Shown one piece after another: positions 36,336 to 43,667 of a stretch of 64,000 nucleotides of DNA (the first letter of the stretch is position 1; each line of letters begins with the position of its first letter). Both the position numbers and the translations under genes were made by a program. The stretch lies in assembly GCF_001675285.1 (NCBI RefSeq), contig NZ_LSGQ01000014.1, forward strand, positions 1 through 64,000. The letters are read 5' to 3'. The notes below the pieces were generated by a model. That model was not told the DNA's origin. It saw only the letters and a list, made by a program, of their open reading frames with translations, and did not search any database. Source of the DNA: Elizabethkingia miricola. GTDB lineage: Bacteria > Bacteroidota > Bacteroidia > Flavobacteriales > Weeksellaceae.

Positions 36336-36875
36336 TTATTTTTTTATAGCAATTTTAATCAGGAGGTCCAGTTTATTTTTATATTCCTGAGATATCACAC
36401 CTGATTGTCCTTCTTCATAAAGGCTGCCTCTGGCAATCGGTACACTAAAGGGCAGTGTCCATGCTCTTAATGACTTTGCAATAGCATCCATAGCATTAAT
36501 TCCCTGCATGGCCTGTACACCATCTGCCCAGCAAACCAATCCTACTTTTCTATCTGTAAGATAAGGTTGCGCATTATTAGCACTTACTTCCAGCCAGTCA
36601 AGACAGTTTTTCATAACCCCAGGAATGCTTCCATGATAAAGAGGGGCAAGCCAGAAATGAACATCTGCCTCCAGAAACAATGCATTCATAACCTCTACAC
36701 CATGAGGCACATTTTTCAATGTTGTATCATACAATGGTATTCCGCTGTCTACAAGATTGAATATTTTGCTTTCCACACCAGATTCTTTCAGTTTTTCCGA
36801 AATATAATCCGAAAGTGCTCCGGAGGTAGACAATGGTTTTCTTTCCAGTGCTCCGTTAAATATTATTGCTTTCAT
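36336..36875 (-). CDS. NADPH-dependent FMN reductase-like flavoprotein
   Basis: This 179-residue flavodoxin-fold protein has an N-terminal ALERKPLSTSGALSDYI phosphate-binding segment and a central APLYHGSIPGVMKNCLDWL flavin motif typical of NADPH-dependent FMN/azo reductases. It is the last gene of a three-gene minus-strand run after superoxide dismutase and DUF2480, with a 42-nt gap. A redox or oxidative-stress role is inferred from this context. Confidence 0.8.
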   Translation of the reverse strand: MKAIIFNGALERKPLSTSGALSDYISEKLKESGVESKIFNLVDSGIPLYDTTLKNVPHGVEVMNALFLEADVHFWLAPLYHGSIPGVMKNCLDWLEVSANNAQPYLTDRKVGLVCWADGVQAMQGINAMDAIAKSLRAWTLPFSVPIARGSLYEEGQSGVISQEYKNKLDLLIKIAIKK

Positions 36876-36917
36876 TAGTATATAATATATTCTGATATTC
36901 TCCCGAATATCGGCTTT

Positions 36918-37418
36918 TTAGTTTTTAAAAATTACTTTAGGCATTCCTATTTCACCATACATCAGCACTTTTACCAAAAGTTTCAGGCGGCTCGTAGCCA
37001 GCATATAAAGTGCAGGCGGTATATCCGGTCTTGCCCTTACCACCACTTTATGTCCGGTGAAAGAAGATACATCGGCCTTTAGCAGATTCTCTTTCCATAA
37101 ATCCTCTTCAATGGAAGTTATATCCTTAAAATCAAAATAAACAGCATTGTCATGAAATTTTTCAGCAAGTACCATGTAAACCCAAGGCGGGATAATAGCA
37201 TCCGCTGAGCAAACTATGCCTACAGCCTTCCCTTTGAAGTACGTAAAATCAATCTGAGACATCGAGTTTCTGAATTCTTTCTCTTTCACGATCATCTCCA
37301 TGTAAAGATAATCTTTAATATCGAATTCAATGATCTCGATATCCGGCTTATAATCAATTAAATCAAATGCTATGATTCCTGATGCTTCAACCTTGTTTAT
37401 AAAAATATTCCCTGTCAT
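36918..37418 (-). CDS. DUF2480 family protein
   Basis: This 166-residue soluble protein of the Bacteroidota-specific DUF2480 family has the conserved EFDIKDYLYMEMIVKEKEFR and GIVCSADAIIPPWVYMVLAEKF motifs. Its function is unknown. A possible metal site is the Cys in VCSADAI. It is cotranscribed with superoxide dismutase, with 51 nt between them. The family name is recalled from its sequence signature. Confidence 0.75.
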   Translation of the reverse strand: MTGNIFINKVEASGIIAFDLIDYKPDIEIIEFDIKDYLYMEMIVKEKEFRNSMSQIDFTYFKGKAVGIVCSADAIIPPWVYMVLAEKFHDNAVYFDFKDITSIEEDLWKENLLKADVSSFTGHKVVVRARPDIPPALYMLATSRLKLLVKVLMYGEIGMPKVIFKN

Positions 37419-37469
37419 TACAAACTCTTACAGATAACGCTGATTGTTTCGCACAATGCTGCTTTTGTA

Positions 37470-38096
37470 TTATTTAATTTCTGCCAACGCAGCTTCGTAG
37501 TTTTCTTCCACAATTTCCCAGTTCAGGACAGACCAGAAAGCATCCAGATAGTCAGCTCTCTTATTCTGATATTTAAGATAATAGGCATGCTCCCAAACAT
37601 CTACTCCCAGAATAGGAAATCCTCTGCTTACCAATTGTGTATCCATTAGCGGATTGTCCTGATTAGCTGTTCCTGTAATTCCTAAAGAACCGTTATACTT
37701 CACAAATAGCCATGACCAACCGGAACCAAATTGTCCCAAACCAACTCTTTTTATTTCCTCTTTCAGAGCATCCAGACTGCCAAAAGTCAATTTGATTGCT
37801 TCTGCCAATTTGCCTGTAGGTTCCGTTTTAGGAGTTGGTGATAAAATACTCCAGAACAAAAGGTGATTATAGTGTCCGCCACCATTGTTTCTTGTAGCAG
37901 GGCTGTATTTACTAATTTCTGGTAAAATTTCTTTCAGACTTTTTCCTTCTCCATCACTACCCTCAAGAGCTTTATTCAGATTGTCCACGTAAGCCTGATG
38001 GTGACGCTGATGATGAATTTTCATTGTTTCGCTGTCAAAGTGAGGCTCTAAAGCATCATATGCATATGGAAGTTCTGGTAACTGAAATGTACTCAT
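37470..38096 (-). CDS. Superoxide dismutase, Fe/Mn type
   Basis: This 208-residue cytosolic enzyme dismutates superoxide to peroxide and oxygen. Metal ligands are visible as H28 (in MKIHHQRHH), H78 (GGHYNHLLFW), D166 and H170 (DVWEHAYY). The GSGWSWLFV and NQDNPLM motifs are standard for the Fe/Mn family, but metal choice cannot be read safely. It leads a minus-strand operon. The region upstream holds a CAAC-N6-GTTG operator whose left half overlaps the expected -33 element, so the divergent Fe-S regulator probably controls it. Confidence 0.93.
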   Translation of the reverse strand: MSTFQLPELPYAYDALEPHFDSETMKIHHQRHHQAYVDNLNKALEGSDGEGKSLKEILPEISKYSPATRNNGGGHYNHLLFWSILSPTPKTEPTGKLAEAIKLTFGSLDALKEEIKRVGLGQFGSGWSWLFVKYNGSLGITGTANQDNPLMDTQLVSRGFPILGVDVWEHAYYLKYQNKRADYLDAFWSVLNWEIVEENYEAALAEIK

Positions 38097-38127
38097 AACG
38101 TTGTTTTTTATTGTTATTAATCTGTGG

Positions 38128-38135
38128 CAAAGTAA
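38128..38135 (-). promoter_or_regulatory. Probable -7 region of the superoxide dismutase operon
   Basis: The minus strand reads TTACTTTG, one mismatch from TAnnTTTG. A minus-strand TTG (38155-38157) lies 19 nt upstream, inside the inverted-repeat operator. Confidence 0.4.
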
Positions 38136-38147
38136 AAGAAGAAAAAC

Positions 38148-38175
38148 AATAAAACAACTAAAAAGTTGTTTTATT
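38148..38175. promoter_or_regulatory. SufR-type operator (CAAC-N6-GTTG), site 1
   Basis: AATAAAACAACT and its exact complement flank AAAA. The core is CAAC-TAAAAA-GTTG, the spacing reported for cyanobacterial SufR sites. It covers the presumed -33 region of the dismutase promoter. Confidence 0.65.
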
Positions 38176-38207
38176 AAATAAAATGAAATAATTTAAAATA
38201 TCTATCA

Positions 38208-38225
38208 ATATCTGATATCAGATAT
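38208..38225. promoter_or_regulatory. 18-bp perfect palindrome
   Basis: ATATCTGATATCAGATAT lies between the two divergent promoters. It could be a second regulator's operator or chance in AT-rich DNA. Confidence 0.35.
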
Positions 38226-38248
38226 AAAAGCTAATAAATAGAAACTAC

Positions 38249-38256
38249 TAACTTTG
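38249..38256 (+). promoter_or_regulatory. -7 promoter element of the Fe-S regulator gene
   Basis: TAACTTTG matches TAnnTTTG exactly, 35 nt before the ATG at 38292. Confidence 0.5.
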
Positions 38257-38267
38257 TAACAGATAAA

Positions 38268-38287
38268 AATAAAACAACTAAATGTTG
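38268..38287 (+). promoter_or_regulatory. SufR-type operator, site 2 (autoregulation)
   Basis: AATAAAACAACT repeats the left arm of site 1 exactly and is followed by CAAC-TAAAT-GTTG (five-base spacer). It ends 4 nt before the regulator's ATG, downstream of its own -7 element. Confidence 0.55.
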
Positions 38288-38291
38288 CTAA

Positions 38292-38915
38292 ATGAAAAAA
38301 AATCCAACAGATAAAATATTAATGCTTCTGAAGATGAGAGGAGAGGCAACTGCTCTTGTTATTGCAGAAGAATTGAACATAACAAAAGAAGGGGCCAGAA
38401 AACATCTTCTTAATTTGTCTGCAGACGGACTTGTAGAAGCAAATGTGCAAAGTGGAGGAGTAGGCCGACCTTCTGTCAGCTATTCTCTCACTGAAAAGGG
38501 AATTGCCAAATTTCCGGACAGCCATGCAGATATTACAGTACAGCTGCTAAAATCAGTAAAAAACCTGTTAGGAGAAAATGCATTAAATCTGCTTATTGGA
38601 GACAGAGAGGCAATTGTTTACCAAAAGTATGATAAAGCTTTAAATGGAGCAGAGACACTGGATCAGAAATTAAAAATACTGAGCCAGAAACGTTCTGAAG
38701 AAGGTTATATGGCAGAATGGAAAAAAGATGAAGACACTTATTATCTTATAGAAAATCATTGCCCCATCTGTGCTGCCGCAACAGAATGCCAGGGTTTTTG
38801 CCGATCGGAACTTAACAACTTCAGACAGCTGCTTGGTCCTGAATATAATATAGAAAGAACAGAATATATATTAGACAGCGGCAAACGCTGTACTTATAAA
38901 ATCGAGAAAATATAA
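38292..38915 (+). CDS. SufR-like Fe-S-binding transcriptional regulator
   Basis: This 207-residue regulator of the COG2345/SufR type has an N-terminal winged helix (MRGEATALVIAEELNITKEGARKHLLNL and GVGRPSVSYSLTEKG) and a C-terminal cysteine cluster C157, C160, C166, C170, plus C200. C157 to C170 has the C-x12-C spacing of SufR, so an iron-sulfur cluster is likely. It is divergent from the superoxide dismutase operon, and its own start is preceded by a SufR-like site. Repression of both promoters and sensing of iron-sulfur status or oxidative stress are inferred. Confidence 0.82.
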   Translation: MKKNPTDKILMLLKMRGEATALVIAEELNITKEGARKHLLNLSADGLVEANVQSGGVGRPSVSYSLTEKGIAKFPDSHADITVQLLKSVKNLLGENALNLLIGDREAIVYQKYDKALNGAETLDQKLKILSQKRSEEGYMAEWKKDEDTYYLIENHCPICAAATECQGFCRSELNNFRQLLGPEYNIERTEYILDSGKRCTYKIEKI

Positions 38916-38932
38916 ACAACAAAATAAATCCG

Positions 38933-39589
38933 ATGATAATCTCTGAACTTATTTTACAGACCCATAATTTAGTTGAAACAGAAAGATTTTATTCCGAAAA
39001 ACTTCAGTTTGAGATTATTGCAAAAACAGAACTTTCAGTTTCGTTTCGTACGGGTGACTCAGTTCTCACTTTTGAAAAAAATGACCGTGAGGATGATTTC
39101 AAATATCATTTCGCCTTTAATATTCCTGCTAATCAACCTGAAGAAGCAATTATATGGGCCTATAATAGAATTGAGCTCATTAGAAATCCGGAGACTCATC
39201 TTATTACAAATTTCGATAACTGGAGAGCACAGGCAGTTTATTTCTATGACAACAACGGAAATCTTGTTGAATTTATAGGCCGGACAGATCTTAATAATAA
39301 TTCCGATGCCGAATTTTCATCTAAAAGTATACTAAACATCAGTGAGATCGGAATAGTTACAGATCATCCGCTAAATTTAGCCCAACAGATTACTCAACAA
39401 ACAGGAATTGATTATTTTGTTAAAGGCCCGAAAACAGAAGAATTTGTAGTATTAGGAAACGATAATGGTTTACTTATTATTGTAGACCCGAATAGAAACT
39501 GGTATCCAACAGAAAATAAAGCAGAGAAACACAAAGTAAAAGCCCGTATTATAACAGGTGAAACTGAACTAAGTTTTGATTTCAATTAA
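38933..39589 (+). CDS. Two-module VOC (glyoxalase/bleomycin-resistance-like) protein
   Basis: This 218-residue protein has an N-terminal VOC module (LILQTHNLVETERFYSEKLQFEIIAKTELSVSFRTGDS, then AVYFYDNNGNLVEFIGR) and a second, weaker module from about residue 130. It is 17 nt after the Fe-S regulator, so it is probably cotranscribed and may share its stimulus. The substrate is unknown. Single-module family members act on thiol conjugates or catechols, but nothing here fixes that. Confidence 0.78.
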   Translation: MIISELILQTHNLVETERFYSEKLQFEIIAKTELSVSFRTGDSVLTFEKNDREDDFKYHFAFNIPANQPEEAIIWAYNRIELIRNPETHLITNFDNWRAQAVYFYDNNGNLVEFIGRTDLNNNSDAEFSSKSILNISEIGIVTDHPLNLAQQITQQTGIDYFVKGPKTEEFVVLGNDNGLLIIVDPNRNWYPTENKAEKHKVKARIITGETELSFDFN

Positions 39590-39689
39590 TACTATAAAGC
39601 ATTATAAATCATAAAATTACTCTTGTAGTAATTTTACTACAATTTTAGAAATAAACAAAAACTCTCGTTATTGTTTGAAAAAGGTCATA

Positions 39690-39697
39690 TAAATTTG
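39690..39697 (+). promoter_or_regulatory. -7 promoter element of hcp
   Basis: TAAATTTG matches TAnnTTTG, with a TTG 16 nt upstream (39671-39673) and a leader of about 50 nt. This is one of the best promoter matches in the window. Confidence 0.6.
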
Positions 39698-39754
39698 GTG
39701 TACCAAGAATAAGGAAACACTAAAATATTTTTAACAATTAAATTCTTAGAAATC

Positions 39755-40162
39755 ATGGCTGCAAACAATTCAAGAGCTATCTTAAAATTCAACAACGGTA
39801 CTGACCAAAAAGTATTAAAACTTAACTACAGCGTAGCACGTTCTACTGACGTTTCAGGTAGAGTTGCTTCTGATCCTTCTAACGCGATTATCAAAATCAC
39901 TGTAGAAGCAACTGAAAAATCTGACATCATCGAATCTTTATTGAATGGTAAATACAAACCAACTACAGGTGAGGTTACATTCAACAAATCTCATGAGGAA
40001 GGAACTCTTATCAAACTTAACTGGGAAAACGGATATGTAATCCAGCACGAAGTTGACTTTGATGCTATCGACAGCAACAACATGTTGGTGAGCTTCGTTA
40101 TCAGCGCTGAAAAAATCACTTATGGTGGTGGTGCTTACGATGGTATCTGGCCAGGTAACTAA
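39755..40162 (+). CDS. tssD: Type VI secretion tube protein (Hcp/TssD)
   Basis: This 135-residue Hcp-like tube subunit stacks as hexamers inside the contractile sheath. The sequence is beta-rich (NNSRAILKFNNGTDQKVLKLNYSVARSTDVSGRVASD), with the central EVTFNKSHEEGTLIKLNWENGYV typical of Bacteroidota TssD. It has its own promoter and a following hairpin, so it is probably monocistronic and strongly expressed, as is common for Hcp. No sheath, baseplate or ClpV gene lies in the window, so this is an effector island rather than the main T6SS locus. Confidence 0.87.
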   Translation: MAANNSRAILKFNNGTDQKVLKLNYSVARSTDVSGRVASDPSNAIIKITVEATEKSDIIESLLNGKYKPTTGEVTFNKSHEEGTLIKLNWENGYVIQHEVDFDAIDSNNMLVSFVISAEKITYGGGAYDGIWPGN

Positions 40163-40191
40163 AATATAAATTCTGATATGAATTTTTAACT

Positions 40192-40219
40192 AATAGCGCA
40201 TTGTTAGCAGTGCGCTATT
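40192..40219 (+). terminator. Terminator of hcp
   Basis: AATAGCGCA (40192-40200) pairs with TGCGCTATT (40211-40219) over a 10-nt loop and is followed by a T-run. Confidence 0.75.
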
Positions 40220-40331
40220 TTGCCTTTTTTTATTTGAGTAAGAAAAATAACGCTTTAGACGTTATATATACAAGGAGATAATTTTTATCCTGATTTACAC
40301 CTACTTAATACAAACACCAAATGATACAATC

Positions 40332-42554
40332 ATGTTTAAGGAAGAAAATAATAAAAAGAATATTATATCATCTAATAGCTCAAAGGGAAAAGGAATTAAT
40401 CCGGATTCTTTAAAAGATGGCGTTGGGAAAGAAATAGCTGAAAAAGCTGGTGAGCAATTATCACAAATAAATTCCAAAGTTGGAAAAACGTTAGGTAAAG
40501 CCGCCAATGGAATCTCTGAAGCAGGTAATTACGCTAAAATGCGTGGCTCCAAAACAGCCTTGCTAGGGGAACAAACCGATAACTTATGGGGAAAACAACC
40601 CACATCAAAAATTCATAATGTAGAAGCTTTTCCCCAAAGTGCTATACAGGGAATTAACCGGGTCGTAAAGCTACTCGTTGTAATCAATGGTGAAGTTATC
40701 CAGAATTTTAAACATTTCAAACTCACCCAAAGTGCTTCCAAGCACCATACTTTCAGTCTTATGCTTCCTCATGATGCAGTACAGGAGGCAGAAAGCTATC
40801 AACTGGAATTTGTCCAAAAATTTTTAGGAAAACGTCTTACAGTAGTTTTCAGGTACAAAGATGTTGAAGACGGACCAGAAAGAACATTCGTAGGAGTTAT
40901 CACAGAAGTAGGATTCAGTCAGGAAAAAGGCAGCCTTGGAGATATTGTAGTAGAGGGATCCAGCCCTACAGCTTTACTGGATGCAGCTCCACATACCCAG
41001 AGTTTTGGAGGTCCACAACCTATAAGCCTTAATAGTATTGCAGATTATGTTATAAAGCAAGGAATCAATCCGGGGCTTTATGATTTTCGTATCGCTGCAA
41101 AATATGGAAATCTGGATTATAGCGCACAATACGAAGAAACACATTATAACTACTTGTCCCGTATGGCGGAGGCCCATGGAGAACAGTTTTTTTATGATGG
41201 GGAAGTACTGCATTTTGGAGAACTCCCACCACAGGAAAAGCCTATTACTCTAAAATACGGTAGTAATATAAACGATATAAAAATAAAAATGAGGGCTCAG
41301 CATGTAAACCCCTCATTTTATGGATATAACAGCAGCAAAAATGAAAAACTGACTACCGGAAAATCGGTAATAGATCACAAATCTGACATTGCTAAACGCG
41401 CCTATAATATTTCTGAACAAACCTTTACAACACCAGCATTAAGACTTGCTCCTATAAAAGCATCTACCTCAATGGATATCAATGCTTCCCAGAAAGGAAC
41501 AGCAGGAAGCAAAGCAGTAGATGTATTCATAACATCCGGAACAACAACAGTCCCGTTTCTCTATCCTGGCTGTATTGCCAATATAGAAATGAGAAAATCC
41601 GGAAAAACTGAAACGTCCTATTTTACCAAGCTAATGATCACTGAGGTATCACATGAAGTAGATGCCAGAGGTTATTACAATGGTTATTTCGAAGCTATTG
41701 CTGCTGACACAGGTTTTATTCCAAGGCCTGAATTTAAAATGCCAAAATCTGAGGCGCAGGTTGCAAAAGTAATTTCCAATACCGATCCTCTGAACCAGGG
41801 GCGGGTGCAAGTCCAGTTCGACTGGCAGGAGGGAAGCGATACTACAAACTGGATCAGAGTAATGACACCAGACGCAGGAGGGAGTGACAAAGTAAGCAAA
41901 AACAGAGGCTTCATGTCTATCCCTGAAGTTGGAGACCAGGTAATGATAGGCTTCCAGCACCAGTTACCTGACAGACCTTTCGTTATGGGATCTATGTTCC
42001 ACGGTCAGGTTGGCGGTGGCGGCGGTCAGGGAAATAATGTTAAAAGTTTAAGTAGTAAAAGTGGCAATAAGCTAGAGCTACACGATGGTGAAGGTTCTGT
42101 ATTCCTAACCGATAAAGGTGGTGCAAATATGAAATTCGATGGGGCCGGAAATGCAACAACTAATACCAACACCAATCATACCGTGAATGCAGGCAGCAAT
42201 AGTGTTATTAACGCTGGTGCTGCAAGCGCAATTAATGTAGGAGGTAAAGAAGGAGGAGGTGCAAACTCCATGTTATCTATGAATAGCGCCGGAGAAATAA
42301 CTCTAGAATGTGATACTACTATTACTATAAAAACGGGAAGCAGCTCCATTACCCTGACTACAGGTGGTGATATTACAATTGAAGGATTGAACATAAAAGT
42401 TATTGGAAGTGATACAACAGAGCTAGGAAAATCAGGAGCTAATCCGGGAATTAAAATAGATGCCGATATTAAAAGCAATGCTGCTAATATAAAATCTACA
42501 TCTTCCGGCCCAACAAATATTACAGGAGCCGATGTAGAAATTAATAAAGGATAA
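40332..42554 (+). CDS. vgrG: Type VI secretion spike protein VgrG
   Basis: This 740-residue spike has an unusual N-terminal extension of about 95 residues, Lys/Ser/Gly-rich, before the gp27-like domain (from about residue 105, INGEVIQNFKHFKLTQSASKHHTFSLMLP). The gp5-like OB domain follows around residues 478-570 (ISNTDPLNQGRVQVQFDWQEGS and GFMSIPEVGDQVMIGF), then a C-terminal beta-helix of Asn/Thr/Gly repeats (LSSKSGNKLELHDGEGSVF onward). It should carry the PAAR-like effector encoded at 43668. Translation begins at an ATG after a 169-nt leader region. Confidence 0.9.
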   Translation: MFKEENNKKNIISSNSSKGKGINPDSLKDGVGKEIAEKAGEQLSQINSKVGKTLGKAANGISEAGNYAKMRGSKTALLGEQTDNLWGKQPTSKIHNVEAFPQSAIQGINRVVKLLVVINGEVIQNFKHFKLTQSASKHHTFSLMLPHDAVQEAESYQLEFVQKFLGKRLTVVFRYKDVEDGPERTFVGVITEVGFSQEKGSLGDIVVEGSSPTALLDAAPHTQSFGGPQPISLNSIADYVIKQGINPGLYDFRIAAKYGNLDYSAQYEETHYNYLSRMAEAHGEQFFYDGEVLHFGELPPQEKPITLKYGSNINDIKIKMRAQHVNPSFYGYNSSKNEKLTTGKSVIDHKSDIAKRAYNISEQTFTTPALRLAPIKASTSMDINASQKGTAGSKAVDVFITSGTTTVPFLYPGCIANIEMRKSGKTETSYFTKLMITEVSHEVDARGYYNGYFEAIAADTGFIPRPEFKMPKSEAQVAKVISNTDPLNQGRVQVQFDWQEGSDTTNWIRVMTPDAGGSDKVSKNRGFMSIPEVGDQVMIGFQHQLPDRPFVMGSMFHGQVGGGGGQGNNVKSLSSKSGNKLELHDGEGSVFLTDKGGANMKFDGAGNATTNTNTNHTVNAGSNSVINAGAASAINVGGKEGGGANSMLSMNSAGEITLECDTTITIKTGSSSITLTTGGDITIEGLNIKVIGSDTTELGKSGANPGIKIDADIKSNAANIKSTSSGPTNITGADVEINKG

Positions 42555-42556
42555 TT

Positions 42557-43399
42557 ATGCAAATTAATATCGAAAACAGAGGCGAATATCGGACATATGC
42601 TTTTATAAGAGAGGAACGCTATCAGTTTCAGGGTCTCCATAATGAAAATTATATTGAAGCCCAGCTAAAAATAACCTTAGTCTCTTATGATAATAATATT
42701 CCAGTTTTTAGAGTTGAAATGCCCTTTTATAAGCAATCCAATAAAGACGGAATGTATAAATGGGTAGGAGATCTTTATGAACTAAGAGAAAATATAATAT
42801 GTACTCTAAATGAGGACGGGCAATTAGGAAATATTCAGAACCTGGAAGATATTCAGGAAAAATGGAAAGAAATAAAGCCTAAGGTTATTCTAAAACACCG
42901 AGATGAAAAATACAGAGATTTCTTTATAAAAGGAGTAGAAGAGCTTCTGCAAAACGGTGAGCGCCTTGCGGATGCACTGCGCTTTACGATGCCTTATCAA
43001 CTTCTTTTTCCGGGTATTCACTTTAAAGAATTTAAAAAAAATCAAATTACAACTGGTTACCGTGAGCTACCCAATTTTATTGCAACGAAAAATGTACCCA
43101 TAATCACGGAAGAGAAAATTTCAGAATTAGAAAATGGAAAGTATCAGATTGATGTAAAGGGAAACATTGATGAAAAGAAATTTGAGCAAGATAAAGTAAC
43201 AGCGATGATACGTATTCTGAAAAACAGACCACGTATACCAACTCTTTTAGAACTTAATTATATAGAGCGCTATCTTTTGGAAGAATGGCCATGGTCCGAA
43301 CAAAGTATGTGTATGTCTTTGGCCCAGATTCCCGGTACATTATACAGAGAGGAAAAAAATATTTTAAAAGCAATTACTCATGACAATTCAGCTAATTGA
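42557..43399 (+). CDS. Unknown protein between VgrG and PAAR effector (possible adaptor)
   Basis: This 280-residue soluble protein starts 3 nt after vgrG (MQINIENRGEYRTYAFIREERYQFQG). It has no signal peptide or membrane segment and no family I recognise. Its position between the spike and the PAAR-like effector is where Proteobacteria encode DUF4123 or DUF2169 effector adaptors, but it is not visibly one of them. A chaperone or adaptor role is therefore inference from position only. It overlaps the next small gene by 20 nt. Confidence 0.6.
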   Translation: MQINIENRGEYRTYAFIREERYQFQGLHNENYIEAQLKITLVSYDNNIPVFRVEMPFYKQSNKDGMYKWVGDLYELRENIICTLNEDGQLGNIQNLEDIQEKWKEIKPKVILKHRDEKYRDFFIKGVEELLQNGERLADALRFTMPYQLLFPGIHFKEFKKNQITTGYRELPNFIATKNVPIITEEKISELENGKYQIDVKGNIDEKKFEQDKVTAMIRILKNRPRIPTLLELNYIERYLLEEWPWSEQSMCMSLAQIPGTLYREEKNILKAITHDNSAN

Positions 43400-43655
43400 T
43401 ATTGTATTCCAAAATGACCGTTATTATCTTCTTTTTGACGATAATAATGCTTTGGAAATTAGTACGAATACAAATGAGTGGTATGTTTTTGCTGATGATG
43501 AATACCTATGTAACATAAGTGAGTGCAATATTTCTGAAGCTTTAAAAATTCCGGGCAAAATTATTTTGGAAACCAAAATAAATCTGAACAAACTGGAAAA
43601 CCGTTTCAGAAAAATGAAAAGTGTGAAAATAACCTCAGATAAAATTAACACCTAA
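43380..43655 (+). CDS. Small unknown protein in the T6SS island
   Basis: This 91-residue acidic, then basic, protein (MTIQLIDIVFQNDRYYLLFDDNNALEI) overlaps the preceding gene by 20 nt and ends 12 nt before the effector gene, which argues for translation in the same operon. No motif is recognised. It could be a second effector chaperone or a small structural partner. A shadow ORF is less likely because its spacing fits both neighbours. Confidence 0.5.
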   Translation: MTIQLIDIVFQNDRYYLLFDDNNALEISTNTNEWYVFADDEYLCNISECNISEALKIPGKIILETKINLNKLENRFRKMKSVKITSDKINT

Positions 43656-43667
43656 AACAATCGCATT

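Noticed and set aside
42176-42640. 154-codon minus-strand ORF opposite the vgrG end
   Set aside because: It lies wholly over the repetitive beta-helix of VgrG and the start of the next gene. Its Ile/Val/Ser/Pro-rich translation mirrors the Asn/Gly/Thr repeats.
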